From the NCBI RefSeq assembly GCF_014268595.2, contig NZ_CP077091.1, forward strand, positions 2,006,501 through 2,070,500: a DNA stretch of 64,000 bases. The letters run 5' to 3'. Position 1 is the stretch's first letter. Every line of letters begins with the position of its first letter. Source of the DNA: Pseudomonas hamedanensis (GTDB lineage Bacteria > Pseudomonadota > Gammaproteobacteria > Pseudomonadales > Pseudomonadaceae). The translations under genes were made by a program, and so were the position numbers. This document shows positions 44,487-54,587 of this stretch, one piece after another. The notes under the pieces were generated by a model. It was not told where the DNA came from, did not search any database, and worked only from the letters and a program-made list of their open reading frames with translations.

Positions 44487-45257
44487 ATGAATGCGAAAGT
44501 CTGGCTGGTGGGCGCTGGCCCTGGCGATCCCGAGCTGCTGACGCTCAAGGCCGTGCGCGCCCTGCGCGAGGCAGATGTGGTGATGATCGATGATCTGGTC
44601 AATGACGCAGTGCTGGAGCATTGCCCCACGGCGCGGGTGATCGCCGTGGGCAAGCGCGGTGGCTGCCGTTCGACGCCGCAGGCATTCATTCACCGGCTGA
44701 TGTTGCGTTACGCCCGTCACGGCAAGTGCGTGGTGCGGCTCAAGGGCGGCGACCCGTGCATTTTCGGTCGCGGCGGTGAAGAAGCGCAGTGGCTGCGCGA
44801 GCGCGGGGTCGAGGTGGAGTTGGTTAACGGCATTACTGCCGGACTGGCCGGGGCAACGCAATGCGATATTCCGTTGACCCTGCGCGGTGTCGCCCGTGGC
44901 GTGACGCTGGTCACTGCCCACACGCAGGACGACAGCCAGCTGAATTGGCAGGCTCTGGCCCAAGGCGGGACGACGCTGGTGATTTACATGGGCGTGGCCA
45001 AGCTGGGCGAGATTCGCGATCAGCTGTTGGCCGGAGGGATGGCGGCGGATACGCCGGTGGCGATGATTGAAAACGCCTCGTTACCGCATCAGCGCGAATG
45101 TCGCAGTGATTTGACTGCGATGGCTGAGGATGCGTGTGCGTTTGAATTGAAGAGCCCGGCGATTCTGGTGATCGGTGCGGTGGCTGCTGTTGCAGAAAAT
45201 CAAAAGATCGCAGCCTTCGGCAGCTCCTACACTGCGCAAGGCCTGCAAGCGCTTTAG
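44487..45257 (+). CDS. cobA: Uroporphyrinogen-III C-methyltransferase
   Basis: The 256-residue SAM-dependent enzyme makes precorrin-2, precursor of siroheme (needed by NirB) and cobalamin. Motifs: VGAGPGDPELLTLKA at 7-21, VVRLKGGDPCIFGRGGEE, and GITAGLAGATQCDIPLT. A GAGGA lies 9 nt before the ATG. The last 15-20 codons are read from a dispersed repeat (family D, 45199-45231), so the protein carries a C-terminal tail that is probably not part of the ancestral fold. It ends the nirB operon at a bidirectional terminator. Confidence 0.94.
   Translation: MNAKVWLVGAGPGDPELLTLKAVRALREADVVMIDDLVNDAVLEHCPTARVIAVGKRGGCRSTPQAFIHRLMLRYARHGKCVVRLKGGDPCIFGRGGEEAQWLRERGVEVELVNGITAGLAGATQCDIPLTLRGVARGVTLVTAHTQDDSQLNWQALAQGGTTLVIYMGVAKLGEIRDQLLAGGMAADTPVAMIENASLPHQRECRSDLTAMAEDACAFELKSPAILVIGAVAAVAENQKIAAFGSSYTAQGLQAL
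45199..45231 (-). repeat. Dispersed repeat, family D (copy 2), within the cobA 3' end
   Basis: TGTAGGAGCTGCCGAAGGCTGC and the following GATCTTTT on the minus strand match the family seen at 35435-35474. It lies inside the coding frame and supplies the codons for KIAAFGSSYT at the end of CobA. Confidence 0.72.
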
Positions 45258-45282
45258 ATCCCAGAGCCAAATCGCAGACAAA

Positions 45283-45310
45283 GAAAAGCCCGGCCTAAGC
45301 CGGGCTTTTC
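45283..45310. terminator. Bidirectional terminator between cobA and oprF
   Basis: An 11-bp perfect stem, AAAAGCCCGGC (45284-45294) with GCCGGGCTTTT (45299-45309), and loop CTAA. It serves the nirB operon and the convergent oprF. Confidence 0.94.
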
Positions 45311-45326
45311 TCAGAGCGGCAGCTAA

Positions 45327-46361
45327 TTACTTAGCTTGAGCTTCAACCTGCGCTTCTACGCGACGGTTTACAGCGCGGCCAGCGTCAGTTTTGTTGTCAG
45401 CAACTGGGCGGGATTCGCCGTAGCCAACAGACTGAACGCGGGACGATTCAACACCGTACTGGTTGGTCAGAACTTGCTTAACGGCGTTTGCACGACGCTC
45501 GGACAGTTTCTGGTTGTAAGCGTCAGGACCGACGGAGTCAGTGTGACCTTCAACAGTAGTGGTGGTGGATGGGTACTGCTTCATGAAGTCAGCCAGGTTC
45601 TTGATGTCGCCGTAGCTGTTAGGCTTGACTACCGACTTGTCGAAGTCGAATTTCACGTCCAGCTCAACACGAACAACTTCAGCAACTGCTGGGCAGCCAT
45701 CAGCGTCAACGGTTACGTTGGCTGGGGTGTCCGGGCACTTGTCAACGTTGTCGCAAACGCCATCGTTGTCGCTGTCGGAGCAGACTTCAGCTGGTGCTGG
45801 AACTGGAGCAGCAGCAGGCTTGGAGCCGCCACCGAAGTTCACACCGATACCGACGCTAGGAGCCCACTCGGTGTCGCCCTGGTCGATGTTGTATTGAGCT
45901 TCAACGCCAGCACGGGCGTAGAAGTTCTCGGTGAAGTACAGCTTGGCACCGCCGCCAACGTTGGCGAAGGTGGAACGGTTACGACCGTTCGAGCCGTTCT
46001 GGTCGATGCTCTGGTCGGAGAAACCGGCCGAGACGTATGGACGCAGCATGTCGCCTGGGTTGTTGAAGTGGTACAGAGCGTCCAGAGCGGTGTTAGCGCC
46101 TTTGACGTTCTTGCCATCGTCGGCACGTACGTTGTGAACTTCGTCGTAGCCCAGACGCAGTTCTACGTCGTCGGTCAGGAAGTAACCGATCGAACCGCCG
46201 AACAGGTTGCCGTTGTTCTTGAAGTTACGAGCGCTGTCGAATTGTTCTTTCTTAGCGAAGCCTTCGATTTCAACTGCGCCTTGGCCTTGTGCCAGAGCGC
46301 CGAACGAAGTGGCGGCAATCAGAGAACCAATGGCCAAGCCCAAGGTGTTTTTCAGTTTCAT
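45327..46361 (-). CDS. oprF: Major outer-membrane porin OprF
   Basis: The 344-residue OmpA-family porin has a signal peptide of 24 residues (cleavage after FGALA) and an N-terminal eight-strand barrel (about 25-180). A Pro/Ala linker leads to an acidic four-Cys loop (CSDSDNDGVCDNVDKCPD...CPA) like the OprF cysteines. The C-terminal OmpA domain (about 230-340) binds peptidoglycan (TVEGHTDSVGPDAYNQKLSERRA). It maintains envelope integrity and gives slow general permeability. It lies 107 bp downstream of sigX, and in Pseudomonas its transcription is partly SigX-dependent. Confidence 0.98.
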   Translation of the reverse strand: MKLKNTLGLAIGSLIAATSFGALAQGQGAVEIEGFAKKEQFDSARNFKNNGNLFGGSIGYFLTDDVELRLGYDEVHNVRADDGKNVKGANTALDALYHFNNPGDMLRPYVSAGFSDQSIDQNGSNGRNRSTFANVGGGAKLYFTENFYARAGVEAQYNIDQGDTEWAPSVGIGVNFGGGSKPAAAPVPAPAEVCSDSDNDGVCDNVDKCPDTPANVTVDADGCPAVAEVVRVELDVKFDFDKSVVKPNSYGDIKNLADFMKQYPSTTTTVEGHTDSVGPDAYNQKLSERRANAVKQVLTNQYGVESSRVQSVGYGESRPVADNKTDAGRAVNRRVEAQVEAQAK

Positions 46362-46420
46362 CCGTTAAATCCCCATCTGGTGATTGTGAAGCAGTCCCGC
46401 AAACCGGGGGACAACTCGGC

Positions 46421-46442
46421 GGCAAGTCTATCAGAACTTGCC
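46421..46442. other. Inverted repeat between sigX and oprF
   Basis: Perfect 7-bp arms GGCAAGT / ACTTGCC with an 8-nt loop lie in the oprF promoter region, without a T run. It may be an mRNA leader hairpin or a weak barrier between the sigX and oprF transcripts. The promoter boxes themselves could not be assigned with confidence. Confidence 0.4.
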
Positions 46443-46468
46443 TACACGTAAGAGATATTTGCGCTGAA

Positions 46469-47059
46469 CTAAGTTTCAGCAATGCCTGCAAATTTCTCAC
46501 GCAATTTATCTAGAGCACGTTTGTAACGCATTTTTGTCGCACTCAAACCCATGTGCATGATGTCTGCGATCTCCTGAAATTCCAGCTCTGCGACAAATCG
46601 TAGCACCAGAATTTCGCGGTCGATCGGATTCACATACACCAGCCAGCGATCAAGCCCACCCTTCTCCTCCGGCTTCGGCGCCTTTTCTTCAGACGCTTCT
46701 TCAAGAGGGTCCAGGCTGAGAGCGTCCATCAAGCGACGCTTACGCCGTTCCTTCCGATACTGCGTGATGCATTCGTTGTAAGTGATGCTGTACAGCCAGG
46801 TTTTGAACTTCGATTTCCCCTCGAAGTTCTTCAGGCCATACAGCACCTTCAGCATCACTTCCTGACAGACATCGTCTGCGTCGCGATCGTTCCCAAGATA
46901 TCTCGCGCAGACGTTAAATAATGTTCGCTGGTAACGCCGCATCAACTCTTCATAGGCGCGCGTTACGTGAAACAGCTCGGTATGCGAGCGCGCGACCAAC
47001 TCCTCATCAGAGAGCTCGCGGGGGTCGTAGCGCGTAGATAGCGGTTGGGCTTTATTCAA
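46469..47059 (-). CDS. sigX: ECF sigma factor SigX
   Basis: The 196-residue extracytoplasmic-function sigma factor has region 2 (about 25-95; YQRTLFNVCARYLGNDRDADDVCQEVMLKVLYGL and the FKTWLYSITYN core-binding part), a charged linker, and region 4 (about 135-190; REILVLRFVAELEFQEIADIMHMGLSATKMRYKRAL). In Pseudomonas it responds to envelope stress and drives oprF and fatty acid genes. No anti-sigma gene is adjacent; the neighbouring cmpX mechanosensitive protein is thought to influence its activity. Confidence 0.96.
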   Translation of the reverse strand: MNKAQPLSTRYDPRELSDEELVARSHTELFHVTRAYEELMRRYQRTLFNVCARYLGNDRDADDVCQEVMLKVLYGLKNFEGKSKFKTWLYSITYNECITQYRKERRKRRLMDALSLDPLEEASEEKAPKPEEKGGLDRWLVYVNPIDREILVLRFVAELEFQEIADIMHMGLSATKMRYKRALDKLREKFAGIAET

Positions 47060-47149
47060 AACAAGTCGTGCCGACAGTCAGGTCAATGTCCGCCGCAACC
47101 AGCCTCAGCTGGCATTTTGCGGCGGCATACATTAGCAGGGTTTGCCGGA

Positions 47150-47974
47150 TTAGCGGCTACTCACATGCTGTTCCAGCAGGATCCGATTGGAAAGAGAGAC
47201 TAGCTCACCTTCATCGGTCAGCACGGTGGTTTTAACCGTACCGATTTCCTCGATCTGGCCTTCGACCTCGCCTACACGCACTTGTTGCCCAACCTGATAC
47301 AGCTCACGCACATAGATTCCCGCAAGAATCTGACCGGCAATTTCCCGGCTTCCCAACCCCATGGCCAGCGCAACTGCCAGACCAACGGTAATCAATACAA
47401 TGACAATCACATGGTTCAGCAGGTCAGTCTTGACTTCCAGCTGACTGATGGCGACCGAGATGCTGATGATGATTACCAGCCCCTGGGCAATCCGCCCCAG
47501 CCCGGAAGCGTAGTCCAGGCCTACGCCTTCTGCCGCCCCGCGCACCAGCCCGTTGGCCAGTTGCGCGAGCAAAACCCCTACCAGCAACACCAGCGCGGCG
47601 CCGAATACTTTCGGCAAATACAACGCCAGCATGTCCAGCGTAGCTGAAACTCGCTCAAGGCCAAGGGATTCTGCCGCAGAAACCAGGAAAATCAGCAGAA
47701 CGAACCAATAAACGATTTTGCCGATCAGTGTCGAGATCGGCACTTGCAGCCCGGCGCGCGACATTAGCTTGGTCAGTCCGGTGCCGCCCATCAGGCGATC
47801 GAGGCCCAGTTTGGCGAGCAGTTTGGACAACAAGGTGTCGAGCAGTTTGGCCACGACGAAACCCAACAGCAGCACGACCAGTGCGCCGAACAGGTTCGGG
47901 ATGAAATTAGCGACTTTGGTCCACAACGCAGTCATTGCAGTGACGAGGCTCTGGGTCCAGAGATCAAGTTCCAT
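47150..47974 (-). CDS. cmpX: Mechanosensitive-channel-like membrane protein CmpX
   Basis: The 274-residue inner-membrane protein has an N-terminal amphipathic stretch, several hydrophobic segments (first at about 18-40, LFGALVVLLLGFVVAKLL; others near 75-100, 115-140 and 160-200) and a C-terminal MscS-like beta domain (VGQQVRVGEVEGQIEEIGTVKTTVLTDEGELVSLSN). In Pseudomonas cmpX mutants show altered SigX activity and membrane stress. The ATG at 47974 is chosen; a TTG two codons upstream would overlap the crfX stop. It is the middle gene of crfX-cmpX-sigX. Confidence 0.92.
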   Translation of the reverse strand: MELDLWTQSLVTAMTALWTKVANFIPNLFGALVVLLLGFVVAKLLDTLLSKLLAKLGLDRLMGGTGLTKLMSRAGLQVPISTLIGKIVYWFVLLIFLVSAAESLGLERVSATLDMLALYLPKVFGAALVLLVGVLLAQLANGLVRGAAEGVGLDYASGLGRIAQGLVIIISISVAISQLEVKTDLLNHVIVIVLITVGLAVALAMGLGSREIAGQILAGIYVRELYQVGQQVRVGEVEGQIEEIGTVKTTVLTDEGELVSLSNRILLEQHVSSR

Positions 47975-47976
47975 AT

Positions 47977-48225
47977 TCAATCAGCCTTATCAGCAGTGCG
48001 AGCGGTAGGTTTACGCAGACGGGAAACCGGCGAGACATGAGCCGATCCGTTATTCAGGGCGATCATCAGCGCGGGCAGCCAGCGGCCCAGCAGGCTGAAC
48101 AGATCACCGGCGCCGACCTGGCGGTTGGCGGTTTTAAGTACGCGGCCCAGGCAGGCATCGTCGTCGCGGCTGGACGGCGAAGCGTTGAGCATGTCGCGCA
48201 AAGACTGTTCAAACGGATCGTGCAT
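47977..48225 (-). CDS. crfX: Small conserved protein CrfX
   Basis: The 82-residue protein carries the Pseudomonas CrfX features: MHDPFEQSLRDMLNASPSSRDDDACL at the start, a short hydrophobic stretch (DLFSLLGRWLPALMIALNN) and a basic tail. The start at 48225 has GAGAGG 5 nt upstream; an upstream in-frame GTG abuts that site and is unlikely. It lies 2 bp before cmpX and is probably cotranscribed with it. No biochemical function is known; identification rests on position and N-terminal sequence. Confidence 0.85.
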   Translation of the reverse strand: MHDPFEQSLRDMLNASPSSRDDDACLGRVLKTANRQVGAGDLFSLLGRWLPALMIALNNGSAHVSPVSRLRKPTARTADKAD

Positions 48226-48288
48226 ACGCACCTCTCGTGATGTCTGTGAAAGACGCGGGCAAATTTGCTCGGGTCACATGCGCCATGT

Positions 48289-49284
48289 TCACACCCAGCG
48301 CAAACGGCGAAACAACCACCACTGGCCCAAGGCCAGGGCAAGCACCGTGGAGCAGGCGATCAGGAAACCGTAAGGGCTGCTGGCGAACGGAATACCGCCG
48401 ACGTTGATACCCAGCAGACCGGTGATGAAACTCATCGGCAAAAAGATGCAGGTGATGATGCCGAAGCGGTACATCGTGCGATTCATACGCACGCTCAAGC
48501 GTCGGTCTTCGGCCTCAAGCACAAGCCCCACGCGCTCTCGGGTCAATTCCAGCTCTTCCAGATAACGGGTCAGGCTGTTGTTCAGTTCGTTCCAGTAGTC
48601 GGCATCGTCTTCAACAAACCAGGGCAGTTTTATCCGCGTCAGTTGTCCGAAAATATCCCGCTGCGGTGCAAGAAAACGTTTCAGTCCGGCGGCCCGGCGG
48701 CGGATGTGCAAAATGGCACCGTGCTCCGGAGTATACCGTTCGTCGGCATCGAGTTTTTCTTCCTCTTCATCGACCACTTCCGACAGGCAAGCGACCAGAT
48801 CCTGAACCTTGTTGGTGAGAAACTGCGCCAGGTACAGCATCAATTCGGAAGAGGTTTTCGGGCCTTTGCCCTCACTCAGAATCGCCAGCAATTCATCGGT
48901 GGCGCGCAACGGACGCAAACGCAGGGAAATCACCCGTTGGGCGGACGCAAAAATCCGCACCGAGACCATGTCTTCCGGCTCGGCCCCCGGATTGAGGTTG
49001 ACGCCGCGCAGAAACAGCAGCAATTCGGCGTCCGGCAACGGCAGCAGCCGCGGTCGAGTGTTTTCTTCCAGCAGCAAGTCGCAGGTAAATTCGTTGAGTC
49101 CGCTGGATTTACGCAGCCAGGTCTGGGTCTGCGGATGACTGCGATCCCAATGCAGCCACAGGCTTTCATGAGCCTGCAACTGCAAGTCGTCGAGTTCAGT
49201 CCGGGCTATCGAACGCGCACCGCCTTTACCGTCCAGCACCAGGGCATGCACCAGCCCCCACTGCGCGTTTTCTTCCTCGAACAT
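48289..49284 (-). CDS. cmaX: CorA/ZntB-family divalent cation transporter CmaX
   Basis: The 331-residue inner-membrane protein has a long acidic N-terminal cytoplasmic domain and two C-terminal membrane segments (ITCIFLPMSFITGLLGINV and FLIACSTVLALALGQWWLF) with a GINVGG loop between them. That loop is ZntB-like, replacing the CorA GMN motif, so zinc or another divalent metal is the likely substrate. It lies upstream of crfX-cmpX-sigX, the conserved Pseudomonas order. The ATG at 49284 (AAAGGG 6 nt upstream) is preferred over the one two codons upstream. Confidence 0.91.
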   Translation of the reverse strand: MFEEENAQWGLVHALVLDGKGGARSIARTELDDLQLQAHESLWLHWDRSHPQTQTWLRKSSGLNEFTCDLLLEENTRPRLLPLPDAELLLFLRGVNLNPGAEPEDMVSVRIFASAQRVISLRLRPLRATDELLAILSEGKGPKTSSELMLYLAQFLTNKVQDLVACLSEVVDEEEEKLDADERYTPEHGAILHIRRRAAGLKRFLAPQRDIFGQLTRIKLPWFVEDDADYWNELNNSLTRYLEELELTRERVGLVLEAEDRRLSVRMNRTMYRFGIITCIFLPMSFITGLLGINVGGIPFASSPYGFLIACSTVLALALGQWWLFRRLRWV

Positions 49285-49305
49285 CCGCATCCCTTTATCG
49301 AAAGC

Positions 49306-49797
49306 TTATTCAGGCATTTTCAGCGGGCTCGGCGAGACGATCACGCCGTTGTTGTCCGCATAAACGTAGTGGCCCGGGTGGAAGGTGACACCGGCGAACG
49401 TCACGGCAACGTTAAGGTCACCGATGCCGCGCTTGTCGGTCTTCATCGGGTGGCTGGCCAGCGCCTGCACGCCAAGATCGGTCTGGGCGATGACGTCGAC
49501 GTCACGGATGCAGCCGTAGATCACCATCCCCTCCCAACCGTTTTTTGCAGCCTTCTCGGCAATCATGTCGCCGAGCAGCGCGCGGCGCAGGGAACCTCCG
49601 CCATCAACGACCAGCACCTTGCCTTTGCCGTTGAGCTCGGCCTGAGCCTTGACCAGCGAGTTGTCCTCGAAGCATTTGACGGTCACGATCTCGCCACCGA
49701 ACGAGTCACGACCGCCGAAATTGCTGAACATCGGTTCCAGCACCTGCACCAGTTCCGGATAGGCGTCGCACAGGTCAGGCGTAAGGTAATGTTCCAT
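49306..49797 (-). CDS. rraA: RraA-family protein (ribonuclease E inhibitor-like)
   Basis: The 163-residue protein starts [20 protein letters not shown] and has the family core [20 protein letters not shown] and [18 protein letters not shown]. coli RraA binds RNase E and lowers its activity; close relatives are class II HMG/CHA aldolases with the G-x20-R-D signature, also visible here. The start at 49797 has AGGAG 8 nt upstream. It is just upstream of cmaX on the same strand (gap 21 bp). Confidence 0.92.
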   Translation of the reverse strand: MEHYLTPDLCDAYPELVQVLEPMFSNFGGRDSFGGEIVTVKCFEDNSLVKAQAELNGKGKVLVVDGGGSLRRALLGDMIAEKAAKNGWEGMVIYGCIRDVDVIAQTDLGVQALASHPMKTDKRGIGDLNVAVTFAGVTFHPGHYVYADNNGVIVSPSPLKMPE

Positions 49798-50018
49798 CGA
49801 AAAACTCCTGTAGCAGGGGATCAAGGATGCCGCATTCTGATGAGACGAGTTCCGGCGGTCGCTGTTTACCTTAGTTCATGCCATGGTCGCTGAGCGAACC
49901 TGAACAAACGCTGAAACGTAATCGCTAAACAGTCACGAAATATGACCAGAACCGCACAACGCGTCATATCTTAGCCGCAACCCCCGCTGAACGGAACGCC
50001 CTTTTCAGCCCTGCCGGT

Positions 50019-51008
50019 TCATCCCGCAGCCGCCAGATCCGCCTTCCGCGCCAGCAACGGAGTCTGCTGATCGTTCAACCAGCGCGCCACCAGCGGCCAC
50101 ACTTCAGCCTGCGCCGCTTTGCTGACCAGCATCTCGACATGACCGAAATTATCCGAGAAGCCCTGCTCGCGGCCCAGGTTGATGAATTGCTTGTGCTCGG
50201 AACCTATCTGATCGAACAGCTTGCGGCAGGCCCAGACCGGGTCCTGGTGATCCCCCGCTGCGCTCACCGCAAGCACCGGGACCTGCACATCCGCCAGACC
50301 CGCCCACCAATCCTTGTCCTTGTCGCCAAACCGGCCGAACAAGCCGTACCAGCGCATGCTTTCGATGGCCAGGCCGATCGGCTCGTCTTCAGGACCGCGT
50401 TTGAGCCGGGAGCCGGACAACTGTGCAAAACGCTTGAGAATAAAGCGCCCGCCCCACTCCACCGGTGGAATTTTCAGCGGCCAGTACGTGCGGCTGACCT
50501 GGGTGCCGAAAAACGCCGCCGAGGCCACCGCCGGCTCGCCGAGATATTCACCGCCGAGCGCGGCTGCCAGGGTGATGCCGCCCAGAGAATGGCCGACCCA
50601 GTGCGGGATCTGTCCGCTTTGCTCACGGACGAACGCAGCGATCGCCGGCAAATCGTAACGGGCGTAATCGGCGACGCAGTTGTGCCGATAGTCCTCGTTG
50701 CGTTGCGACAAGCCATGGCCGCGCATTTCCGCAATCCAAACATCAAAGCCCAGCCGCGCCAGATGCGCACCCAGACCCAGGCCTTTAGGGGAAAACCAGA
50801 AGCGTCGATTGGAAAAACTGCCGTGCAACAAAATCACCGGCACGCCACGTGGCACCGCCTCATCGGCCATGCCCAGGCGGGTTACCGCGATCTCGACGGA
50901 CCAGTCACGGCTGTTGCCGGGCTTCAATCGATAGACGTCTTCGCTCAGATCGCCGCGCCGCTCGGCGCTGATCAGGGCGACAGGAAACAGGTTGCTGCTG
51001 CTTTGCAT
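50019..51008 (-). CDS. Alpha/beta-hydrolase fold protein
   Basis: The 329-residue protein has PVILLHGSFSNRRFW (oxyanion region), the nucleophile elbow VGHSLGG, and late acid and histidine candidates (SAAGDHQDP, FGHVEM). The family includes esterases and lipases with one domain. No signal peptide is visible. The start at 51008 has AAGAG 5 nt upstream. It is downstream of ppsA on the same strand, across a REP, and its substrate is unknown. Confidence 0.85.
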   Translation of the reverse strand: MQSSSNLFPVALISAERRGDLSEDVYRLKPGNSRDWSVEIAVTRLGMADEAVPRGVPVILLHGSFSNRRFWFSPKGLGLGAHLARLGFDVWIAEMRGHGLSQRNEDYRHNCVADYARYDLPAIAAFVREQSGQIPHWVGHSLGGITLAAALGGEYLGEPAVASAAFFGTQVSRTYWPLKIPPVEWGGRFILKRFAQLSGSRLKRGPEDEPIGLAIESMRWYGLFGRFGDKDKDWWAGLADVQVPVLAVSAAGDHQDPVWACRKLFDQIGSEHKQFINLGREQGFSDNFGHVEMLVSKAAQAEVWPLVARWLNDQQTPLLARKADLAAAG

Positions 51009-51078
51009 AATGCTCTTGCACAAAAAAGGGCGGCATCCAATGGAGCCCGCCCTACTTCAATCTCAAGGCCCCTTCCCC

Positions 51079-51169
51079 CTGTAGGAGTGAGCCTGCTCGC
51101 GATGGCGGTGTGTCATTCGAATCAATGTTGACTGTCATGACGCTATCGCGAGCAGGCTCACTCCTACAG
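51079..51169. repeat. REP-type palindrome, family A (copy 4)
   Basis: Arms CTGTAGGAGTGAGCCTGCTC and its complement around a short variable centre. It lies between ppsA and the hydrolase gene. Confidence 0.88.
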
Positions 51170-51195
51170 CAGGAAGCGGCCCGTTCACATGTTGA

Positions 51196-53571
51196 TCAAG
51201 CCTGCGCCTGACCTTCGGCAAGGAAGAACCAGGTTTCCAGCACGGTGTCCGGGTTCAGCGACACGCTTTCGATGCCCTGCTCCATCAACCAACGGGCCAG
51301 ATCCGGGTGATCGGAAGGGCCCTGACCGCAGATACCGATGTACTTGCCGGCCTTGTTGCACGCCTGAATCGCGTTCGACAGCAACTTCTTGACCGCTGGA
51401 TTACGCTCGTCGAACAAGTGCGCGATGATCCCGGAATCGCGATCCAGACCCAGCGTCAGCTGAGTCAGGTCGTTGGAGCCGATCGAGAAACCGTCGAAGA
51501 ATTCGAGAAATTCTTCGGCCAGAATCGCGTTGGATGGCAGTTCGCACATCATGATCACGCGCAGACCGTTGTCGCCACGGGCCAAGCCGTTTTCGGCAAG
51601 CAGATCGACCACCTGACTGGCTTCGCCCAGGGTACGGACGAACGGCACCATGATTTCGACGTTGGTCAGGCCCATCTCGTTGCGCACACGTTTCAGCGCA
51701 CGGCATTCGAGTTCAAAGCAGTCGCGGAACGATTCGCTGATGTAACGCGAAGCGCCACGGAAGCCCAGCATCGGGTTTTCTTCTTCCGGCTCGTACAGCT
51801 TGCCGCCGATCAGGTTGGCGTATTCGTTGGACTTGAAGTCCGACAGACGCACGATGACCTTCTTCGGTGCGAACGCTGCAGCGAGGGTGCTGATGCCTTC
51901 GACCAGTTTCTCGACGTAGAAACCAACCGGATCGTCGTAACCGGCGATGCGCTTGTCGACGCTTTCCTTGATCTCCGGCGGCAGACCGTCGTAGTTCAAC
52001 AGCGCCTTGGGGTGCACCCCGATCATGCGGTTGATGATGAACTCGAGACGGGCCAGGCCCACACCGGCGTTCGGCAGTTGTGCGAAGTCGAAGGCGCGGT
52101 CCGGGTTGCCGACGTTCATCATGATCTTGAACGGCAGCTCCGGCATGGCGTCGACCGAGTTTTTCTTGATGTCGAAGCCCAGTTCGCCTTCGAAGATGTA
52201 ACCGGTGTCACCTTCGGCGCAGGACACGGTCACGCCCTGGCCGTCCTTGAGCAGTTGGGTGGCGTTGCCGCAACCGACCACCGCCGGAATGCCCAGCTCG
52301 CGAGCGATGATCGCCGCGTGGCAGGTACGCCCGCCACGGTTGGTAACGATGGCGCTGGCGCGCTTCATGACCGGTTCCCAATCCGGGTCGGTCATGTCGG
52401 AGACCAGTACGTCGCCCGGCTGGACTTTGTCCATCTCGGAGACGTCCTTGATGATGCGTACCTTGCCGGCGCCGATGCGCTGGCCAATCGCACGGCCTTC
52501 CACCAGCACGGTGCCGGTTTCTTTCAGCAGGTAACGTTCCATGACGTTGGCCTGGGTGCGGCTTTTTACGGTTTCCGGACGCGCCTGCACGATGTACAGC
52601 TTGCCGTCGTCACCATCCTTGGCCCACTCGATGTCCATCGGGCAGCCATAGTGCTTCTCGATGATCATCGCCTGTTTGGCCAGCTCGCTGACTTCGGCGT
52701 CGGTCAGGCAGAAACGCGCGCGTTCGGCCTTGTCGACCTCGACGGTCTTGACCGAACGACCGGCCTTGGCCTCGTCGCCGTAGATCATCTTGATCGCTTT
52801 GCTGCCCAGGTTGCGGCGCAGGATCGCCGGACGACCGGCTTCCAGCGTGCCTTTGTGGACGTAGAACTCATCCGGGTTGACCGCGCCTTGAACCACGGTT
52901 TCACCCAGGCCGTAAGCGCCGGTGATAAACACCACATCACGGAAACCCGATTCGGTATCGAGGGTGAACATGACGCCGGCGGTGCCGGTTTCCGAACGCA
53001 CCATGCGCTGCACGCCGGCCGATAGGGCGACCAGTTTGTGGTCGAAGCCCTGGTGCACGCGGTAGGAAATGGCGCGGTCGTTGAACAGCGAGGCGAACAC
53101 CTCTTTGGCGGCGCGGATCACGTTGTCCACACCACGGATATTCAGGAAGGTTTCCTGCTGACCGGCGAACGAAGCGTCCGGCAGGTCTTCGGCGGTGGCG
53201 GAGGAACGCACGGCCACGGCCACGTCAGGGTTGCCAGCCGACAGCGCGGCGAACGCGGTACGGATCTCGGCGTTGAGTTTTTCCGGGAATTCGGCGTCCA
53301 TGATCCATTGACGGATCTGCGCGCCGGTCTTGGCCAGGGCATTGACGTCGTCGACGTCGAGCGCGTCGAGGGCCTTGTGGATCTGCTCGTTCAGGCCGCT
53401 CAGTTCGAGGAAATCACGATAGGCCTGAGCCGTCGTGGCGAAGCCGCCGGGGACCGAAACACCGGCGCCTGCCAGGTTACTGATCATCTCGCCCAGGGAT
53501 GCGTTCTTGCCCCCCACATGCTCAACATCGTGTTTGCCGAGCTTATCGAGGGAAACTACGTACTCTACCAA
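51196..53571 (-). CDS. ppsA: Phosphoenolpyruvate synthase
   Basis: The 791-residue enzyme makes PEP from pyruvate and ATP for gluconeogenesis. It has an N-terminal ATP-grasp-like nucleotide domain ([11 protein letters not shown] onwards), a central swivelling domain with the phosphohistidine in [23 protein letters not shown], and a C-terminal TIM barrel with the conserved Cys in GICGQGPSD. The start codon is TTG at 53571 with GGAGAG upstream, giving [12 protein letters not shown]. It is divergent from ppsR, which controls its activity by reversible threonine phosphorylation near the active histidine. Confidence 0.96.
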   Translation of the reverse strand: MVEYVVSLDKLGKHDVEHVGGKNASLGEMISNLAGAGVSVPGGFATTAQAYRDFLELSGLNEQIHKALDALDVDDVNALAKTGAQIRQWIMDAEFPEKLNAEIRTAFAALSAGNPDVAVAVRSSATAEDLPDASFAGQQETFLNIRGVDNVIRAAKEVFASLFNDRAISYRVHQGFDHKLVALSAGVQRMVRSETGTAGVMFTLDTESGFRDVVFITGAYGLGETVVQGAVNPDEFYVHKGTLEAGRPAILRRNLGSKAIKMIYGDEAKAGRSVKTVEVDKAERARFCLTDAEVSELAKQAMIIEKHYGCPMDIEWAKDGDDGKLYIVQARPETVKSRTQANVMERYLLKETGTVLVEGRAIGQRIGAGKVRIIKDVSEMDKVQPGDVLVSDMTDPDWEPVMKRASAIVTNRGGRTCHAAIIARELGIPAVVGCGNATQLLKDGQGVTVSCAEGDTGYIFEGELGFDIKKNSVDAMPELPFKIMMNVGNPDRAFDFAQLPNAGVGLARLEFIINRMIGVHPKALLNYDGLPPEIKESVDKRIAGYDDPVGFYVEKLVEGISTLAAAFAPKKVIVRLSDFKSNEYANLIGGKLYEPEEENPMLGFRGASRYISESFRDCFELECRALKRVRNEMGLTNVEIMVPFVRTLGEASQVVDLLAENGLARGDNGLRVIMMCELPSNAILAEEFLEFFDGFSIGSNDLTQLTLGLDRDSGIIAHLFDERNPAVKKLLSNAIQACNKAGKYIGICGQGPSDHPDLARWLMEQGIESVSLNPDTVLETWFFLAEGQAQA

Positions 53572-53745
53572 GGTGATCTCTCCACTAACTGTGTTGGAAA
53601 AGCTCAGAAACCGGCGGCCCGGGGGAGCCTCGGCCGGTTGTATGGCCTGGACCTGGAAAATAAGTGAGAATGCGGGCCAATGGCGACCGGCAAATCGCGC
53701 CTATCATATCCAAGAGTGTCAATTAACTTAAGGCCCAAGGTGCAA

Positions 53746-54564
53746 ATGAAACGATCTGCTTTCTTCATCTCCGATGGCACCGGCATTACCGCCGAAACCC
53801 TGGGTCAAAGCCTCTTGGCGCAGTTCGAAAACATTACCTTCAGCAAGTTCACGCGTCCGTACATCGACAGCGTGGAAAAAGCGCGAGCCATGGTACAACA
53901 AATCAACAAAGCCGCTGAAACCGACGGCTTTCGTCCGATCATCTTCGACACCATCGTCAATCAGGACATTCGTGAGATTCTCGCAACGTCCAATGGTTTC
54001 ATGATCGACATTTTCTCGACCTTTCTCGCGCCGCTCGAACAGGAGCTGACCGAGCATTCGTCCTACACCGTCGGCAAGTCGCACTCCATCGGGCACAACT
54101 CCAATTACATGGAGCGCATCGAGGCGGTGAACTTCGCCCTCGACAACGATGACGGCGCACGCACCCACTATTACGACAAAGCCGATCTGATACTAGTAGG
54201 CGTGTCGCGATGCGGCAAAACCCCGACGTGTCTGTACATGGCGATGCAGTTCGGCATCCGCGCGGCCAACTATCCGCTGACCGAAGACGACATGGAACGC
54301 CTGACCCTGCCCACCGCCCTGCGCGCCCACCAGCACAAGCTGTTCGGCCTGACCATCGACCCGGACCGCCTCACCGCGATCCGCAACGAGCGCAAGCCCA
54401 ACAGCCGTTATTCGAGCTACGCCCAGTGCGAATTCGAAGTGCGCGAAGTGGAAAACCTGTTCCGTCGCGAGAACATCCCGCACATCAACTCGACGCATTT
54501 CTCCGTGGAAGAGATCTCGGCGAAGATCCTTGTCGAGAAAGGGGTTGAGCGGCGGTTCAAGTAG
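53746..54564 (+). CDS. ppsR: PEP synthase regulatory protein (kinase/pyrophosphorylase)
   Basis: The 272-residue DUF299-family protein phosphorylates PEP synthase with ADP and reverses this with phosphate. Features: [19 protein letters not shown] at the N-terminus, the P-loop [10 protein letters not shown] (near 155) and the [13 protein letters not shown] KLFGLTIDP segment. The start at 53746 has AAGG 7 nt upstream. It is divergent from ppsA across a 174-bp gap that should contain both promoters. Confidence 0.95.
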   Translation: MKRSAFFISDGTGITAETLGQSLLAQFENITFSKFTRPYIDSVEKARAMVQQINKAAETDGFRPIIFDTIVNQDIREILATSNGFMIDIFSTFLAPLEQELTEHSSYTVGKSHSIGHNSNYMERIEAVNFALDNDDGARTHYYDKADLILVGVSRCGKTPTCLYMAMQFGIRAANYPLTEDDMERLTLPTALRAHQHKLFGLTIDPDRLTAIRNERKPNSRYSSYAQCEFEVREVENLFRRENIPHINSTHFSVEEISAKILVEKGVERRFK

Positions 54565-54587
54565 TTACTCATAGCCTGATCTGGCGC

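Noticed and set aside
49940..49969. Inverted repeat ATATGAC/GTCATAT between rraA and the hydrolase gene
   Set aside because: Arms only 7 bp with a 16-nt loop and no T run; could be chance, no function supported.
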